Of a stretch of 64,000 nucleotides of DNA, positions 19,231 through 28,416 are shown piece by piece (the stretch's first letter is position 1; every line of letters begins with the position of its first letter). The notes under the pieces are model-generated. The model was not told the DNA's origin and did no database searches. It saw only the letters and a program-made list of their open reading frames with translations. The position numbers were made by a program, and so were the translations under genes. Source of the stretch: Albidovulum sp. (lineage in GTDB: Bacteria; Pseudomonadota; Alphaproteobacteria; Rhodobacterales; Rhodobacteraceae). Where the stretch lies: the NCBI GenBank assembly GCA_028823855.1, contig JAPPFL010000027.1:77952-141951 (forward strand), read 5' to 3'.

Positions 19231-19659
19231 TCAGGTCACGGCCACTTCGCTGGAAATTTCGGAGGTTGTGACCGGTAGGTGGAGGTGGCAGGCGACTTTC
19301 CGCCCGGATCCGGCGTTCGGCGATGCGAGAGTTGGCGTCGCCCGCTTGCAAATTTCGCCCTTCATCATGGGGCAGCGAGAATGAAACGCACAACCCGATG
19401 GCGGTTCAATTGGCGATGGCACTTCGCCGTCGAGAACTATTTCGCCGCCGACAATCCTCGCCGCCGGCCTGGGAACGAGGCGTTGCAGGCTAAGCGCCGT
19501 TATGCTCTTGCCCGACCCGCTCTCGCCGAGCAAGCCAATCGTTTCGCCCGGGCGAACCGAGAAGGAAACCCCGTCCACGGCATCGGTCGCGCCGAATTTC
19601 GTCTCAATTCGGGTGCGGAGGTGTCTGACTTCGAGGATGGGCGGGACATGCTTGTCCAT
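19231..19659 (-). pseudogene. In-frame deletion fusion of two peptide-type ABC ATPases (dppD/dppF)
   Basis: The first 70 or so residues are the start of an oligopeptide ABC ATPase: ILEVRHLRTRIET, Walker A GLLGESGSGKS and IVGGEIVLDGE. The sequence then jumps to the extreme C-terminus of such a protein: VPSPIEPPSGCAFHSRCPM, the oligopeptide ATPase tail. Q-loop, ABC signature, Walker B and switch His are all missing. About 140 residues remain of an expected two genes of about 330 each. The joint VLDGE/VPSPI fits a deletion between similar stretches of dppD and dppF. The ATG at 19657-19659 overlaps the dppC stop (TGATG). It cannot hydrolyse ATP. Confidence 0.85.
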
Positions 19660-20563
19660 CACACGTCCTTCAATTTCGGATCAAGCCGGTCCCGGAGCCA
19701 GTCGCCAAAGAGGTTCAGCGCAAGAACTGTCAGCGTGATTGACAGCCCCGGAAAGAATGCAATCCACCAGGTGCTGACGATAAGCTGACGGCCGTCAGCC
19801 ACCATCAAGCCCCGAGCAGGTGTGGGCTTCGGGATTCCGACGCCAAGAAAACTCAGCCCCGCCTCGAGTAGGATCACGGAACCGACCTGCAGAGTCGCCA
19901 GCACGATAATTGTGTTCGCGACGTTGGGAAAGATGTGCCTGAGGATTATCCCGGCATGCGAAGGCCCGGTTACGCGGGCACGTGCCACGTAGTCGCGCTC
20001 GCGAATGCTGAGCACCTCGCCGCGAACCTGCCGCGAGTAGAGGGCCCAAAGCACAAACGCAACGACTATATGATAACTGTTTGAATACTGGTGCCCACGG
20101 CGAACGCTAGGACAAGTGCAAGCAAAATGCTCGGCAATGCCATCGTGATGTCAACGAGCCGCATTATGATCTTATCGGCAAGTCCGCGGAAATAGCCCGC
20201 AATCAGCCCGAGGACCGTACCAAGTACTCCGCCAACTAGGATCCCGACGATCGAGACCGATAGCGACACTCTTGCGCCATGCATAATCCTGCTTAGGATG
20301 TCGCGGCCCAACCGGTCCGTTCCGAACAGGTATTCGAAAGATCCACCGAAGAACACCGGAGGCGTCAACCGGTCCAGGATCCGGCTACGGATAGGATCAT
20401 GCGGCGCAAGCCAGTCGGCCGTCATTGCCGGGAAGATGAAAAGAAACAACAGTATAAGGATCGAAGTCAGCGGCAGTCGTCTCATGCGCCTTGCGAGGCT
20501 TGGCCTTCGCATTGCCGGCGCAGTCGGATGCGAAGGACGCTCAGTTTGCGGAAATTCGGTCAT
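19659..20563 (-). pseudogene. Frameshifted ABC permease, DppC type
   Basis: Inner-membrane permease of a peptide/opine-type ABC importer. The 5' part (20563 to 20066) has the N-terminal helix and the FGTDRLGRDILSRIMHGAR signature. The 3' part (from about 20054) continues with [20 protein letters not shown], the EAA loop region ([12 protein letters not shown]) and the terminal helices. Between them ATCATATAGTC reads as a duplicated AT dinucleotide that throws the frame into TAG; removing two bases restores [13 protein letters not shown]. Apart from that lesion both halves look healthy, so the loss may be recent. The start overlaps the end of the dppB relic. Confidence 0.88.
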
Positions 20564-21481
20564 CCATAGCGAATCCTAGGGTCAAGATACGCGTAGAGAG
20601 TGTCAACGAACAGATTTACGAGGATGAAGACCCCGGCAAATGTCAGCACTACAGCCTGCACCACCGGATAGTTCCTGCCGCGAATTGCGTCGATTGCCAG
20701 AAGGCCGGTTCCAAGCCACGCAAATACAGTCTCGATGACTACCGACCCGGTGAATATCGCACCCGCAATCAGTCCAAATTAGGTAAGCGGCACTACTGCC
20801 GCAATTCGAAGCGCATGTATCCAGACAACCCGCCATTCCGGAACGCTCTTAATTCGCGCCAACTTGATGAATTCGCTGTCAAGTACTTCCAACATCGAGT
20901 TGCGCGTCAACCGCATTAGCGCCGCAACCTAGAACCATCCCATCGCAATTGCCGGAAGTATCATGTGTCGCAGGCCCCCATGCCCGGAAGTGGGTAGCCA
21001 TTGAAGTTTTACGGCGAAGATCCAGATCAGGACAATTCCGAGCCAGAAATTCTGGCATGGCCTGTCCAAGAAGAGCGATGATCTTGCCGGCGGCGTCAAA
21101 TCGAGTATCCTTATGCATGGCCGCGAGCACGCCAATCGGAATGGCAATGAGGGTGCTCACGAGAATCGCAAACCCTCCGAGCTGCAGTGTTTTGGGCAGC
21201 CTTTCAAGTACCAACTCCATCGCAGACCGCCCCTGCCATTTGATTGAATTGCCGAGGTCGCCCTGCAGTGCATCGCCGAGGAAGATAAGATACTGCTCGT
21301 GAATCGGGCGGTCGAGACCCCGCAGTTTTACTAGACGCTCGGCTTCCTCGGATCCTGCGCCGTCCGGAATCATAGCGGCCACCGGACTTCAAGGGAGGTG
21401 CGACAGCGCAAACGCGATTAGGCTGATAGCCAGCATGGCCAGCAAGCTCCGCAAAACGCGCCGTACTAGGTAGAGTTGCAT
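20560..21481 (-). pseudogene. Decayed ABC permease, DppB type
   Basis: Starts at ATG 21479-21481 with the N-terminal helix (MQLYLVRRVLRSLL). It has TGA in place of a Gly codon after FALSHLP, then runs through PDGAGSEEAERLVKLRGLDR and LERLPKTLQLGGFAILVSTL. An extra T in GAATTTCTGG near 21045 shifts the frame. Past it come IVLIWIFAVKLQWLP, a TAG after MAIAMGWF-type sequence (IAMGWF), LTRNSMLEVLDSEFIKLARI, a TAA, and finally VVIETVFAWLGTG and YAYLDPRIRYG. Four inactivating lesions are visible. Order and overlap with dppC match a standard SBP-dppB-dppC-dppD-dppF operon. Confidence 0.88.
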
Positions 21482-21494
21482 GACTACCTGCTAG

Positions 21495-22882
21495 TCAAAT
21501 AGTCGTGTCGGCTTCCGAGTTGAATTCCGTGATCTTCACCTTGGTCCAGTCGCCTTCCCATCCCTGGTAGGGAGCACCCGGATTGAAGTAGAACGCCCTG
21601 AATGCAACTTGAGCGGGTCGCGGCGGAGCGTTTTTTGACGGGTGAATTTGATCGGCTTCTCGGCCCCGACCCATTGCGCCGACGGCCGCATGATCCTTTT
21701 CTCTCAGTTCAGCTTGGAAGCCCACTTCGATCAAATAGGCGTGTAGGAACTCCATCATCAGGAGAGCTTCGGGCAGACCCGATTCCGGCTTGTTGATTAG
21801 CAGGATCGTCGGATCCTCGAAAGCATCGGGATACCCCGCCTCCTCCATCAACTGCATTGCCAGTTCCTTGTTGTATCCGTACTCTTCGTCGAACCGGTCG
21901 GCAAGCGACGGGTCGTAGCCTTCATGACCCTTGGCCATCGCGTAACGCACAAGGATATCCGCACCTCCTCCGCGGATAAGAACGTCCCGCAACTCCTCGC
22001 GATTAATCGCATGATACATAGTCTTGCGAATTCGCTGGTCGTACCACGGCAGATGATCTCCGCAGGCCTCGTCACCGCTTTCGCAATATAGTCCGTTTAG
22101 AACAGCATCATTCTGGATTGTCGCCAATGCCGACTGCACCGTCGACACGCCGTTTTCGATCGCCTCTGCCATCAACTCTCGCGGAAGGTCGGCAATGGCC
22201 GCTTCACCGGACAACAGCACTGCGAGCTTGGTTGCAGCTTCGTCCACGAAGCGAAGGTGAAGTTCCTCGAATTCCGCCTGCTGGCCGTAGTAGTCGTCGA
22301 ATCGTCGATAGAGAATCTCTCCCGGCTCCCGCGAGACAAACTCGAAGGGCCCCGTTCCGGCGAACTGGCGATCATATCCCTCGAGCACCTCGGCATCGTA
22401 TTGCGCCTTGGAGTAGACCTTCATGACCGCTCGGCCGCCGTGCTGGAAGAGAAGGTCCTTGATCGGCTCGGGATAGGTGAAACGGACGGTAGACCGGTCC
22501 ATCGCTTCCGCCGTCGCTCCAGGCAACTGATCCACGGTTGGGATGATTGCGTCGTCGCCAGTGGAAAGCATATAGCTGTGGACGATGTCATCCGCGGTCA
22601 TTTCACGCCATCCGCGGTGAAACTGCACACCACGCCGCAATTTGAGGGTCCGGACCCGGAAATCGTCGCTCGCCTCCTAGGATTCTGCCAGTCCATCGCG
22701 CGTGACTTCGCCGGTTAAGGGAACTTTCGCAGTCAGCCCCTCAAGAGCCGGATCCATCACGTGCCACATTGTTGAACCTGCCCAAAACCTGTTTGCTTCT
22801 GATCCAGGCTTGCGACAATCGACAATGTGCATGCCGCCGCCACGGCCGCTGCAAAGGAATATACACTTGGAGTAAACTGCAT
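21495..22882 (-). pseudogene. Decayed family 5 solute-binding protein of the ABC importer
   Basis: Periplasmic binding protein of the dipeptide/opine type. The original start is probably ATG at 22880-22882, preceded by GGAGAGG and encoding a signal peptide (MQFTPSVYSFAAAVAAA). A frameshift leads to TMWHVMDPALEGLTAK, and then TAG replaces a Trp codon in GLAES-W-EASDD. The rest is open for 381 codons (GVQFHRGWREMTADDIVHSY, GTGPFEFVSREPGEI, YGYNKELAMQLMEEAGYPDA). It ends abruptly at EFNSEADTTI, roughly 60-100 residues short of family length and 14 bases before dppB. At least three lesions. Confidence 0.87.
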
Positions 22883-23123
22883 TTTTCCTCTCCAATAATT
22901 GAAATGTCAGTTAATATCTCTTTAAATAAATAGCGTCGCGTAAGGAATGAAGCAAATGTCATCGGCCGAACGGCTTTCCGTCATAGGGACAGATAAAAGG
23001 ACATGGTTTGCGCACGTCTGGCCATTCCGGATTCACGAGTTTCAATCCGCTTCCGAAGACCCGGGTTGCGGACGGCCTTTCGCTATCTGTTTCGCGCCGT
23101 GAACAATCGAGGCAGTTCGCGTA

Positions 23124-24152
23124 ATGCCGAAATTCACTTACTTCGATTTCGTGTCTTGTCTCGCCGGCAGCGAAATCAACTTGTACGCCTTGGATGTCGC
23201 CATCGGCGGACTGGCGCACAGCCAGACCGTGCCGCTGTCCGGCAAGGTCCTGCCGCTGGCTGAAACGCCAGATTTCCGTCGGCTCTAACCTTCGGCGATC
23301 GGCCGGAAAGACGGAAAGGAAGAAAACCACATCGACGCATTTGAGCTTGAACCGCTGTCTGGGCGGCTGCTACCGATCTCCTCAACCGTCATTGCGGCGC
23401 GGATGGCCTACATAACCGTGGACCGGAAGGGCAGCTGGCTCCTGGGCGCGTCATTCCGATCCAGCCTGATTGCAGTCTACTCAATCAGCGGTCGAGGCCA
23501 GATACGCCCTGTTGGGTGCTTTTCCATGGCCATGGCGAACAGGGCTCATCAGATACTCCTAGATCACTCGAACCGGTATGCTTTCGTGCCAAACCTCGGA
23601 GCGGACCTCGTCGTCCAGCTACTGTTCGATGAACGCAATGGAATGCTCCGAGAGAATTCGCCTTCCTCGGTCAACATGCAGAATGGCGCCGGTTGCCGGC
23701 ATATCGCCTTCCACCCTAACTGTCGATTCGTGTATCCGCTGAACGAGCTGGACGGTTCAATTGTTGTATTTGGTCTTGATGCGTCGAATGGCACACTCGT
23801 TGACGTTGGCAAGGACAGCATCTTGCGACCGGATATTACGGGAAATCCGTGGTGCGCCCAAATTCACGTATCTCGGGACGAAACGCGGCTCTTCGCTTCG
23901 GAACGCCGGGGCCGCACGCTTGCGTGCTGGAATATAGAGCCAGCAAGTGGGCAGCTATCGAATCGAACGCTCATTGAAACCGGCCGCAACCCAAGATGAT
24001 TCGACATCACGCCTGACGGGAAGTTCCTGGCGCTCGGCGCAATGGATGAAGATCACGTCGTGCTCTACGAAGTTTCCGACATAAGCAAGGAGCCCAGGAA
24101 AGTGATGAGCCTTCCGACCGGGTCGGAGCCGGGATGGATAGAGTTCGTCTAG
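23124..24152 (+). pseudogene. Lactonase (6-phosphogluconolactonase-like beta-propeller) with two nonsense codons
   Basis: One continuous frame of about 343 codons, the right length for a seven-bladed Pgl/YbhE-type lactonase, interrupted only by TAA at 23286 (after ETPDFRRL) and TGA at 23997 (after ETGRNPR). Family features are NRYAFVPNLGADLVVQ, RHIAFHPNCRFVYPLNEL, VSRDETRLFASERR and FDITPDGKFLALGAMDED. The enzyme opens sugar lactones. Here it sits between the ABC importer and a GntR regulator with a sugar-acid-type dehydratase, which suggests a sugar lactone or acid pathway. No frameshift is visible, so decay is young. Its stop overlaps that of the convergent regulator at CTAG. Confidence 0.86.
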
Positions 24153-24835
24153 TTGAGGCCGGGAATCGCGCGACGAAATGTCCCGTCGAGGTGGGTTTCG
24201 AGTAACGCACGGGCCGCTTCGGCGTCCCTTTCCTTGAGCGCCTTCAAAATCATGAGGTGCTCATTGATAGCAGGCAATTCGAAGAAACTTTGATTGGCCG
24301 CGATGTTCAGCCGGAATATCCGGACGTGCTCCGTGGCCTGCTGAAACGCGACGGTCAACATGGGATTGTCAAGAAACGCCATCATTGAATCGTGAAGCAA
24401 CAGGTCAACCCTGTTTTTTTCCGCAAATTGCCCGTCCGGAAGGCCATCTAACGCCTTGAATTTCCGGGCGAAATCAAGCGTCTGCCGATCGATTTCGTCA
24501 ATCTGTTCCATTGGGGCATGGCTTGCGAACCTAGACACCGCCTCGCCCTCGATCACCTTCCTCGCCTCTATCGCCTTGGCGAAGTCCCTCTGGTCAATCT
24601 GGATTATCCGTATGCCGCGCTTCGGATATAGCGTAGCGATTCCCTCGGTTTCGAGCGACTTCAGCGCCTCGCGCACCGGGCTGAGCGGGACATCTACCAG
24701 CTTGCAGATTTCGCGCTGGGAAAGAAAGTCTCCCGGCTTGATTCGTCCAGAAAACAATGCCTCCTTGAATCGCCGATAGGCGATCTGCCTCAGACTCATC
24801 GACTTTCCGTCCGTATCCCGGGTTTCGACCGGCAT
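24149..24835 (-). CDS. GntR family regulator, FCD type
   Basis: Transcription factor of 228 residues, apparently intact. Residues 15-80 form the winged helix of GntR proteins (FSGRIKPGDFLSQREICKLV, VPLSPVREALKSLETEGIA). Residues 90-220 form the all-helical FCD effector domain (EARKVIEGEAVSRFA, LHDSMMAF, INEHLMILKALKERDAEAAR). GGAGGT lies four bases before the start codon. Regulators of this class sense sugar acids and other carboxylates and usually repress the neighbouring catabolic genes. Here every neighbour is broken, so it has lost its local targets. It is convergent with the dead lactonase and upstream of nothing intact. Confidence 0.9.
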   Translation of the reverse strand: MPVETRDTDGKSMSLRQIAYRRFKEALFSGRIKPGDFLSQREICKLVDVPLSPVREALKSLETEGIATLYPKRGIRIIQIDQRDFAKAIEARKVIEGEAVSRFASHAPMEQIDEIDRQTLDFARKFKALDGLPDGQFAEKNRVDLLLHDSMMAFLDNPMLTVAFQQATEHVRIFRLNIAANQSFFELPAINEHLMILKALKERDAEAARALLETHLDGTFRRAIPGLN

Positions 24836-24880
24836 TTTACCTCCAAGCGAACCGGCTGGCCCAAGGTATCTGTCGGGCGA

Positions 24881-26014
24881 TCAATGGGAAATCTCGCCGA
24901 ATTCCGCCAGTTTCGATCGGAGCGGCGGATGTGCAAGTCCAAGTGCCCCAGGGAGTTTAACCATGCCGCCAACGATATCCAAAACCTCGCCACATAGCCC
25001 TGTGCGAAGGCGGTTCGCGTTTGCATCGATTTCGCAACCGCTGCCTTCACCGATGCAGGCCGATACCGCCAAGGCAGCAATCTGCCCAACGGCCGTGCCC
25101 ATGTAGTGGGGCCATAGTCTTACACCGTCGGGCAATATCCCTGCAAGATCCAGGACACCCGTAACGCCGCCCCATTTCGCCACGTCAGGTTGTACAAAGC
25201 CGATTCCCGCGTCGCACATGCGCCGAAATTCGCTCAGTCCGCAGACGTTCTCGCCTGCGGCCAAACGTATTGGAGAGGCGAGGGCCAGATACTCCCAGTC
25301 CCTGAAGGAGGAATTGGCCGGTATCGGTTCTTCGGCGAACAGCAGGTTCAGCTCGGCTACGGAATGAAGGAAGTCCGCCGCCTGCTCGACTCCGGATGAC
25401 TGGTTGAAATCGATTGCCAATCGCGTCCCCACAGGTTTGGTCCTGGCCGCTTCAACGACAAAGTTCCAGTCCTCTTCTTGATCGAATCCGACCTTCAACT
25501 TGAACGTCGTCTGGCCCAGCGCTGCGTGATGCGGAAACAGCTGGTTCATATCTGAAGGGTTGATGAAACTGGCTTAGCTTCGGGCGGAGTCGCGCCCGAG
25601 TTTCTTATACTCGGCAAAACTCTGCCCGGAGTCCCGGAGCGACAGGTCCCAAAGCGCTAGGTCGAGGCCGGCGAGAATATGCTCGAACACCCACGATTGG
25701 CCTGCGTGAAGAAAATAGTTTTCCCTGCGTGTACGCAAGTAATCTGACGCCTCCCTTGGCTCGGCGAAAGTAAATCCGGCCAAATCACCTGACACTACAT
25801 CCTCGACGAGATGAGCTTTGTGGCAATTCGCTCGAGACGGATAATTGGCCCAGATCTCGCCCCAACCAAAACAGCCCCGGTCATCAACTACTCGGAGAAG
25901 CAGCGCCGGACGGTCGACGAGAGATCCTAGCGCAATTCTGGGACCCTTTCCCGTTCGAGCTCGAAGCGGAAAAGCCTCCACCGACGCTATGCGTTTTCGC
26001 CCGCTAAGTGACAC
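24881..26014 (-). pseudogene. Enolase-superfamily dehydratase (mandelate racemase/muconate lactonizing type) with one nonsense codon
   Basis: A single frame of about 378 codons, GTG start at 26012-26014, broken only by TAA at 25574-25576 where relatives have a residue such as Tyr (SARS-stop-ASFINP). The N-terminal capping domain is intact (VEAFPLRARTGKGPR, WGEIWANYPS). The barrel has the KxK base motif (TTFKLKVGF), metal ligands in LAIDFNQSS, LLFAEEPIP and LAAGENVCG, and the Asp/His pair in FVQPDVAKWGG and LWPHYMG. This fits sugar-acid dehydratases or racemases. Only a stop separates it from a working gene, unless read-through occurs. Faces the TctB remnant. Confidence 0.85.
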
Positions 26015-26015
26015 G

Positions 26016-26495
26016 GTGCTTTCGACCGGGATTTGCCAGGCAAGTCAGAGTCGAGCGGACATCCTGAGCGGGACCGTGGCCCCCTCGGCAGCAGGCGCAA
26101 TGCTGGCCCACACGTATTCGCCAAGATATGATATTGAATTCCCGTTCGGCGATGTTTCCACTGTTTTCTTTCCTCGCATTCTGCTCGAGATCATCATTGT
26201 TCTGTCTCGGGCTCTTGCAATCAAGGGCGCTCGCGGCAAATCTGGCGACGGTATCATTCGCGTCAACGCATCGCGCGTGATTCTAGCCCTAGGCGTCGCC
26301 GCTCTCGGCATTGCAGGCGTTTGGTATCTCGGCTTTCTCGTTGCATTGCCCGTCGCTATATTTCTTCCGGGCGATGCGCTCGGCTACCCCAACAAGCGTG
26401 TGCTCGTCCTGACTAGTTTCGTCGCGCCGCTGATTGTTTGGGGCGTCCTCGCAAAGTTCGCGCTCGGCGCGTTTCCGACCGGAACCATTTTCTGA
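26016..26495 (+). pseudogene. TctB small membrane subunit remnant of a tripartite tricarboxylate transporter
   Basis: The reading frame shows a TctB-like core: RADILSG at the N-terminus, YDIEFPFGDVSTVFFPRILL, then four hydrophobic stretches ending in GAFPTGTIF. TctB is the small four-helix partner of TctA. No convincing start codon exists: only a GTG at 26016 and an internal ATG at 26100, with no ribosome binding site, and the 5' end abuts the start of the opposite dehydratase gene within two bases. That leaves no room for a promoter and suggests a rearranged or truncated 5' end. Could still be translated; call uncertain. Confidence 0.6.
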
Positions 26496-26504
26496 CGTGG
26501 AACG

Positions 26505-27122
26505 ATGATTGAATACGTGCCTCTAGCATTAGGATATGTCTTCGGAGTCGAACTCTTGCTGGCCTTGGCAATCGGCACAATTGCCGGAATCGTAGTCGGC
26601 GCGCTTCCGGGGCTTGGAACCGTTCTCGGCCTAGTTATGGCACTGCCGTTTAGGTATTCAATGGAACCGGTAACGGCAATCGGCCTGCTGTTGTCGATCT
26701 ATGCCAGCTCGATTTACGGCGGTTCAAAATCCGCCATATTGATTAATGTCCCAGGTACTCCGCAATCAGCCGCTTCGGTGTTTGACGGCTACCCGATGGC
26801 TCGTCGAGGCGATGGAGACCTCGCTTTGGGATATGCCACCATGGCGTCGTTCGTAGGAGGAGTATTCTCGCTAATCGTGCTGGTCCTCATGGCGACGCAA
26901 TCGGCCAAATTCGCGTTGAAATTCGGACCAATTGAAACATTTGCGCCACTCGTCTTCGCATTGACGGCTGTAGCATGGGTGTCCAGCGGAGAGATGCTCA
27001 AGGGTCTACTGTCTGCCGCCATCGGGTTGTTTCTTGCGTTGATCGGTCCGGATGCCATGACAGGTCAAATCCGGTTTCATTTCGACAATCTTTTCCTTTC
27101 GCGGGAAATCAGAACGTTCTGA
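26505..27122 (+). pseudogene. Truncated TctA, large subunit of a tripartite tricarboxylate transporter
   Basis: About 205 residues of an expected 500. The N-terminal half of TctA is well preserved: LAIGTIAGIVVGALPGLG, the signature SIYASSIYGGSKSAILINVP, GTPQSAASVFDGYPMARRG and LGYATMASFVGG. It ends soon after the first repeat (IGPDAMTGQIRFHFDN) at TGA. No homologous remains of the second half were seen downstream, so a deletion is likely. Follows the TctB remnant by nine bases in the usual tctB-tctA order; the periplasmic TctC partner is absent. The transporter cannot work in this form. Confidence 0.82.
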
Positions 27123-27630
27123 TTTTCCGCGCTTTAAAAAAACCGTCGACAGCCGGAGCCGATATGCGCCGTCGATCCGAACCATGTTCCCATCGAAACG
27201 GCCGTCGCGAAACCAGCCATGGAATGTCCGCGCTTGGATTCCTAGCAATGCCGTCGTCGAGTCAATATGACAGCGGGCGGGACCCTCACGGTTCTAATTC
27301 GTGAGTTCAAATGACAGCCAGTCTTGGCGGGGAGAGCGATCCAAAGCGCTGCAGCGCGACTGCGGACGCCTGATCCGAACGATTTGATTCAACAAATCCA
27401 ATAGCAATCAATGGGTTGAGTAGATACGCGAATTCAAATCGATGGAATGGCAACAGAATTCGGCTTCTCGAGGGTTGAGGTTCGGATAGGTCTTTTGCGT
27501 CGCCAATTGCGAATCGGCAACCGTTGGAAATTGCCGCAGTATCGGCTCGATCCGGATAAATTGTTTACGGAAACCACTTGTTGTGCTAGCGAGATGCCAA
27601 TCGACGGACTCGAGAATGGAGATCCAACTC
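27123..27630. other. Gene-free stretch after the truncated TctA
   Basis: About 500 bases between the dead transporter and the CoA-binding gene. No continuation of tctA and no other family was recognised in six frames. It should contain the deletion scar and the promoter of the next operon. Confidence 0.4.
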
Positions 27631-28128
27631 ATGGCCGTTCCAGCGACAAGGGAACTTTCCGACGACCAATACCGCAGTCTGCTGAAGGAGACGAAGTGTT
27701 TCGCGTGCGTTGGCGTTTCGGCCAATCCGCTTCGGCCCTCGTATTTCGTTATTCGATATCTGGCGCTTGCCGGATACCGGGTGATACCCGTCAATCCGGC
27801 ATATGAAGGAATGAGTTTGTTCGGAGAAAAGGTCGTGGCGGACCTTGCGTCCATACGGGAAGACGCGGAGCCGGACATCGTGGACATTTTTCGCCGGCCC
27901 CAAGAAGTTCCGGCGATCGTCGAGCAAGCTATTTCACTGTTTCCCAACCTTAAGGCTATCTGGATGCAGATCGGCATCAAATGCCCCGAAGCCGCCGCGC
28001 TAGCCGAATCGAACAACGTAGTCGCAATTCAGAATCGCTGCCCGAAAATCGAGAGGCAGCGGCTGTTCGGCGAATTGCGCATGGCCGGATTCAATACGAG
28101 AGTAATCTCGTCTCGCCTAAAAATCTGA
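27631..28128 (+). CDS. CoA-binding domain protein (YccU type)
   Basis: Rossmann-fold CoA-binding protein of 165 residues. Motifs: CFACVGVSANPLRPSYFVIR, GYRVIPVNPAYEGMSLFGEK and PNLKAIWMQIGIKCPEAAAL, ending in the conserved NRCPKIERQRL. Members of this family have no established enzymatic role. The frame is open further upstream, but GGAG at 27619-27622 fits ATG 27631. It precedes metY on the same strand, a pairing I recall from alphaproteobacteria. The 290-base gap makes a shared transcript uncertain. Confidence 0.85.
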   Translation: MAVPATRELSDDQYRSLLKETKCFACVGVSANPLRPSYFVIRYLALAGYRVIPVNPAYEGMSLFGEKVVADLASIREDAEPDIVDIFRRPQEVPAIVEQAISLFPNLKAIWMQIGIKCPEAAALAESNNVVAIQNRCPKIERQRLFGELRMAGFNTRVISSRLKI

Positions 28129-28416
28129 ACTAGGGGAATTACGGCGCGGCCTTGATTCCATTTCCGCCACGCCGAATCGCTGAAACCGATGCTAGAGCCT
28201 CCGGCGATAATTCGTTGAAATGAAAATAGTTCATTAACCGCTGCCACGACGCTCGAATTTTTGTACTTCGTTCTCTATTATAAGGCATTTGGTAAATTAT
28301 TTTCCAATATCTGCAGAATACGCGCAAACCGACTCCTTATGCGCGGCCCAGCGATTGCGAAAGGCCGGAAGCGAATTTATTGTGCCGGCAAATTCTTAAA
28401 CAGGAGCTTTAAATTT

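Noticed and set aside
23124-26014. Stop-codon reassignment as explanation for TAA/TGA/TAG in the lactonase, dehydratase and binding protein
   Set aside because: Neighbouring genes also carry frameshifts and deletions, and intact genes in the window end normally with all three stops, so ordinary decay is simpler.
28129-28416. SAM riboswitch upstream of metY
   Set aside because: Alphaproteobacterial metY-type genes often have SAM-II leaders, but the conserved pseudoknot bases are not present.
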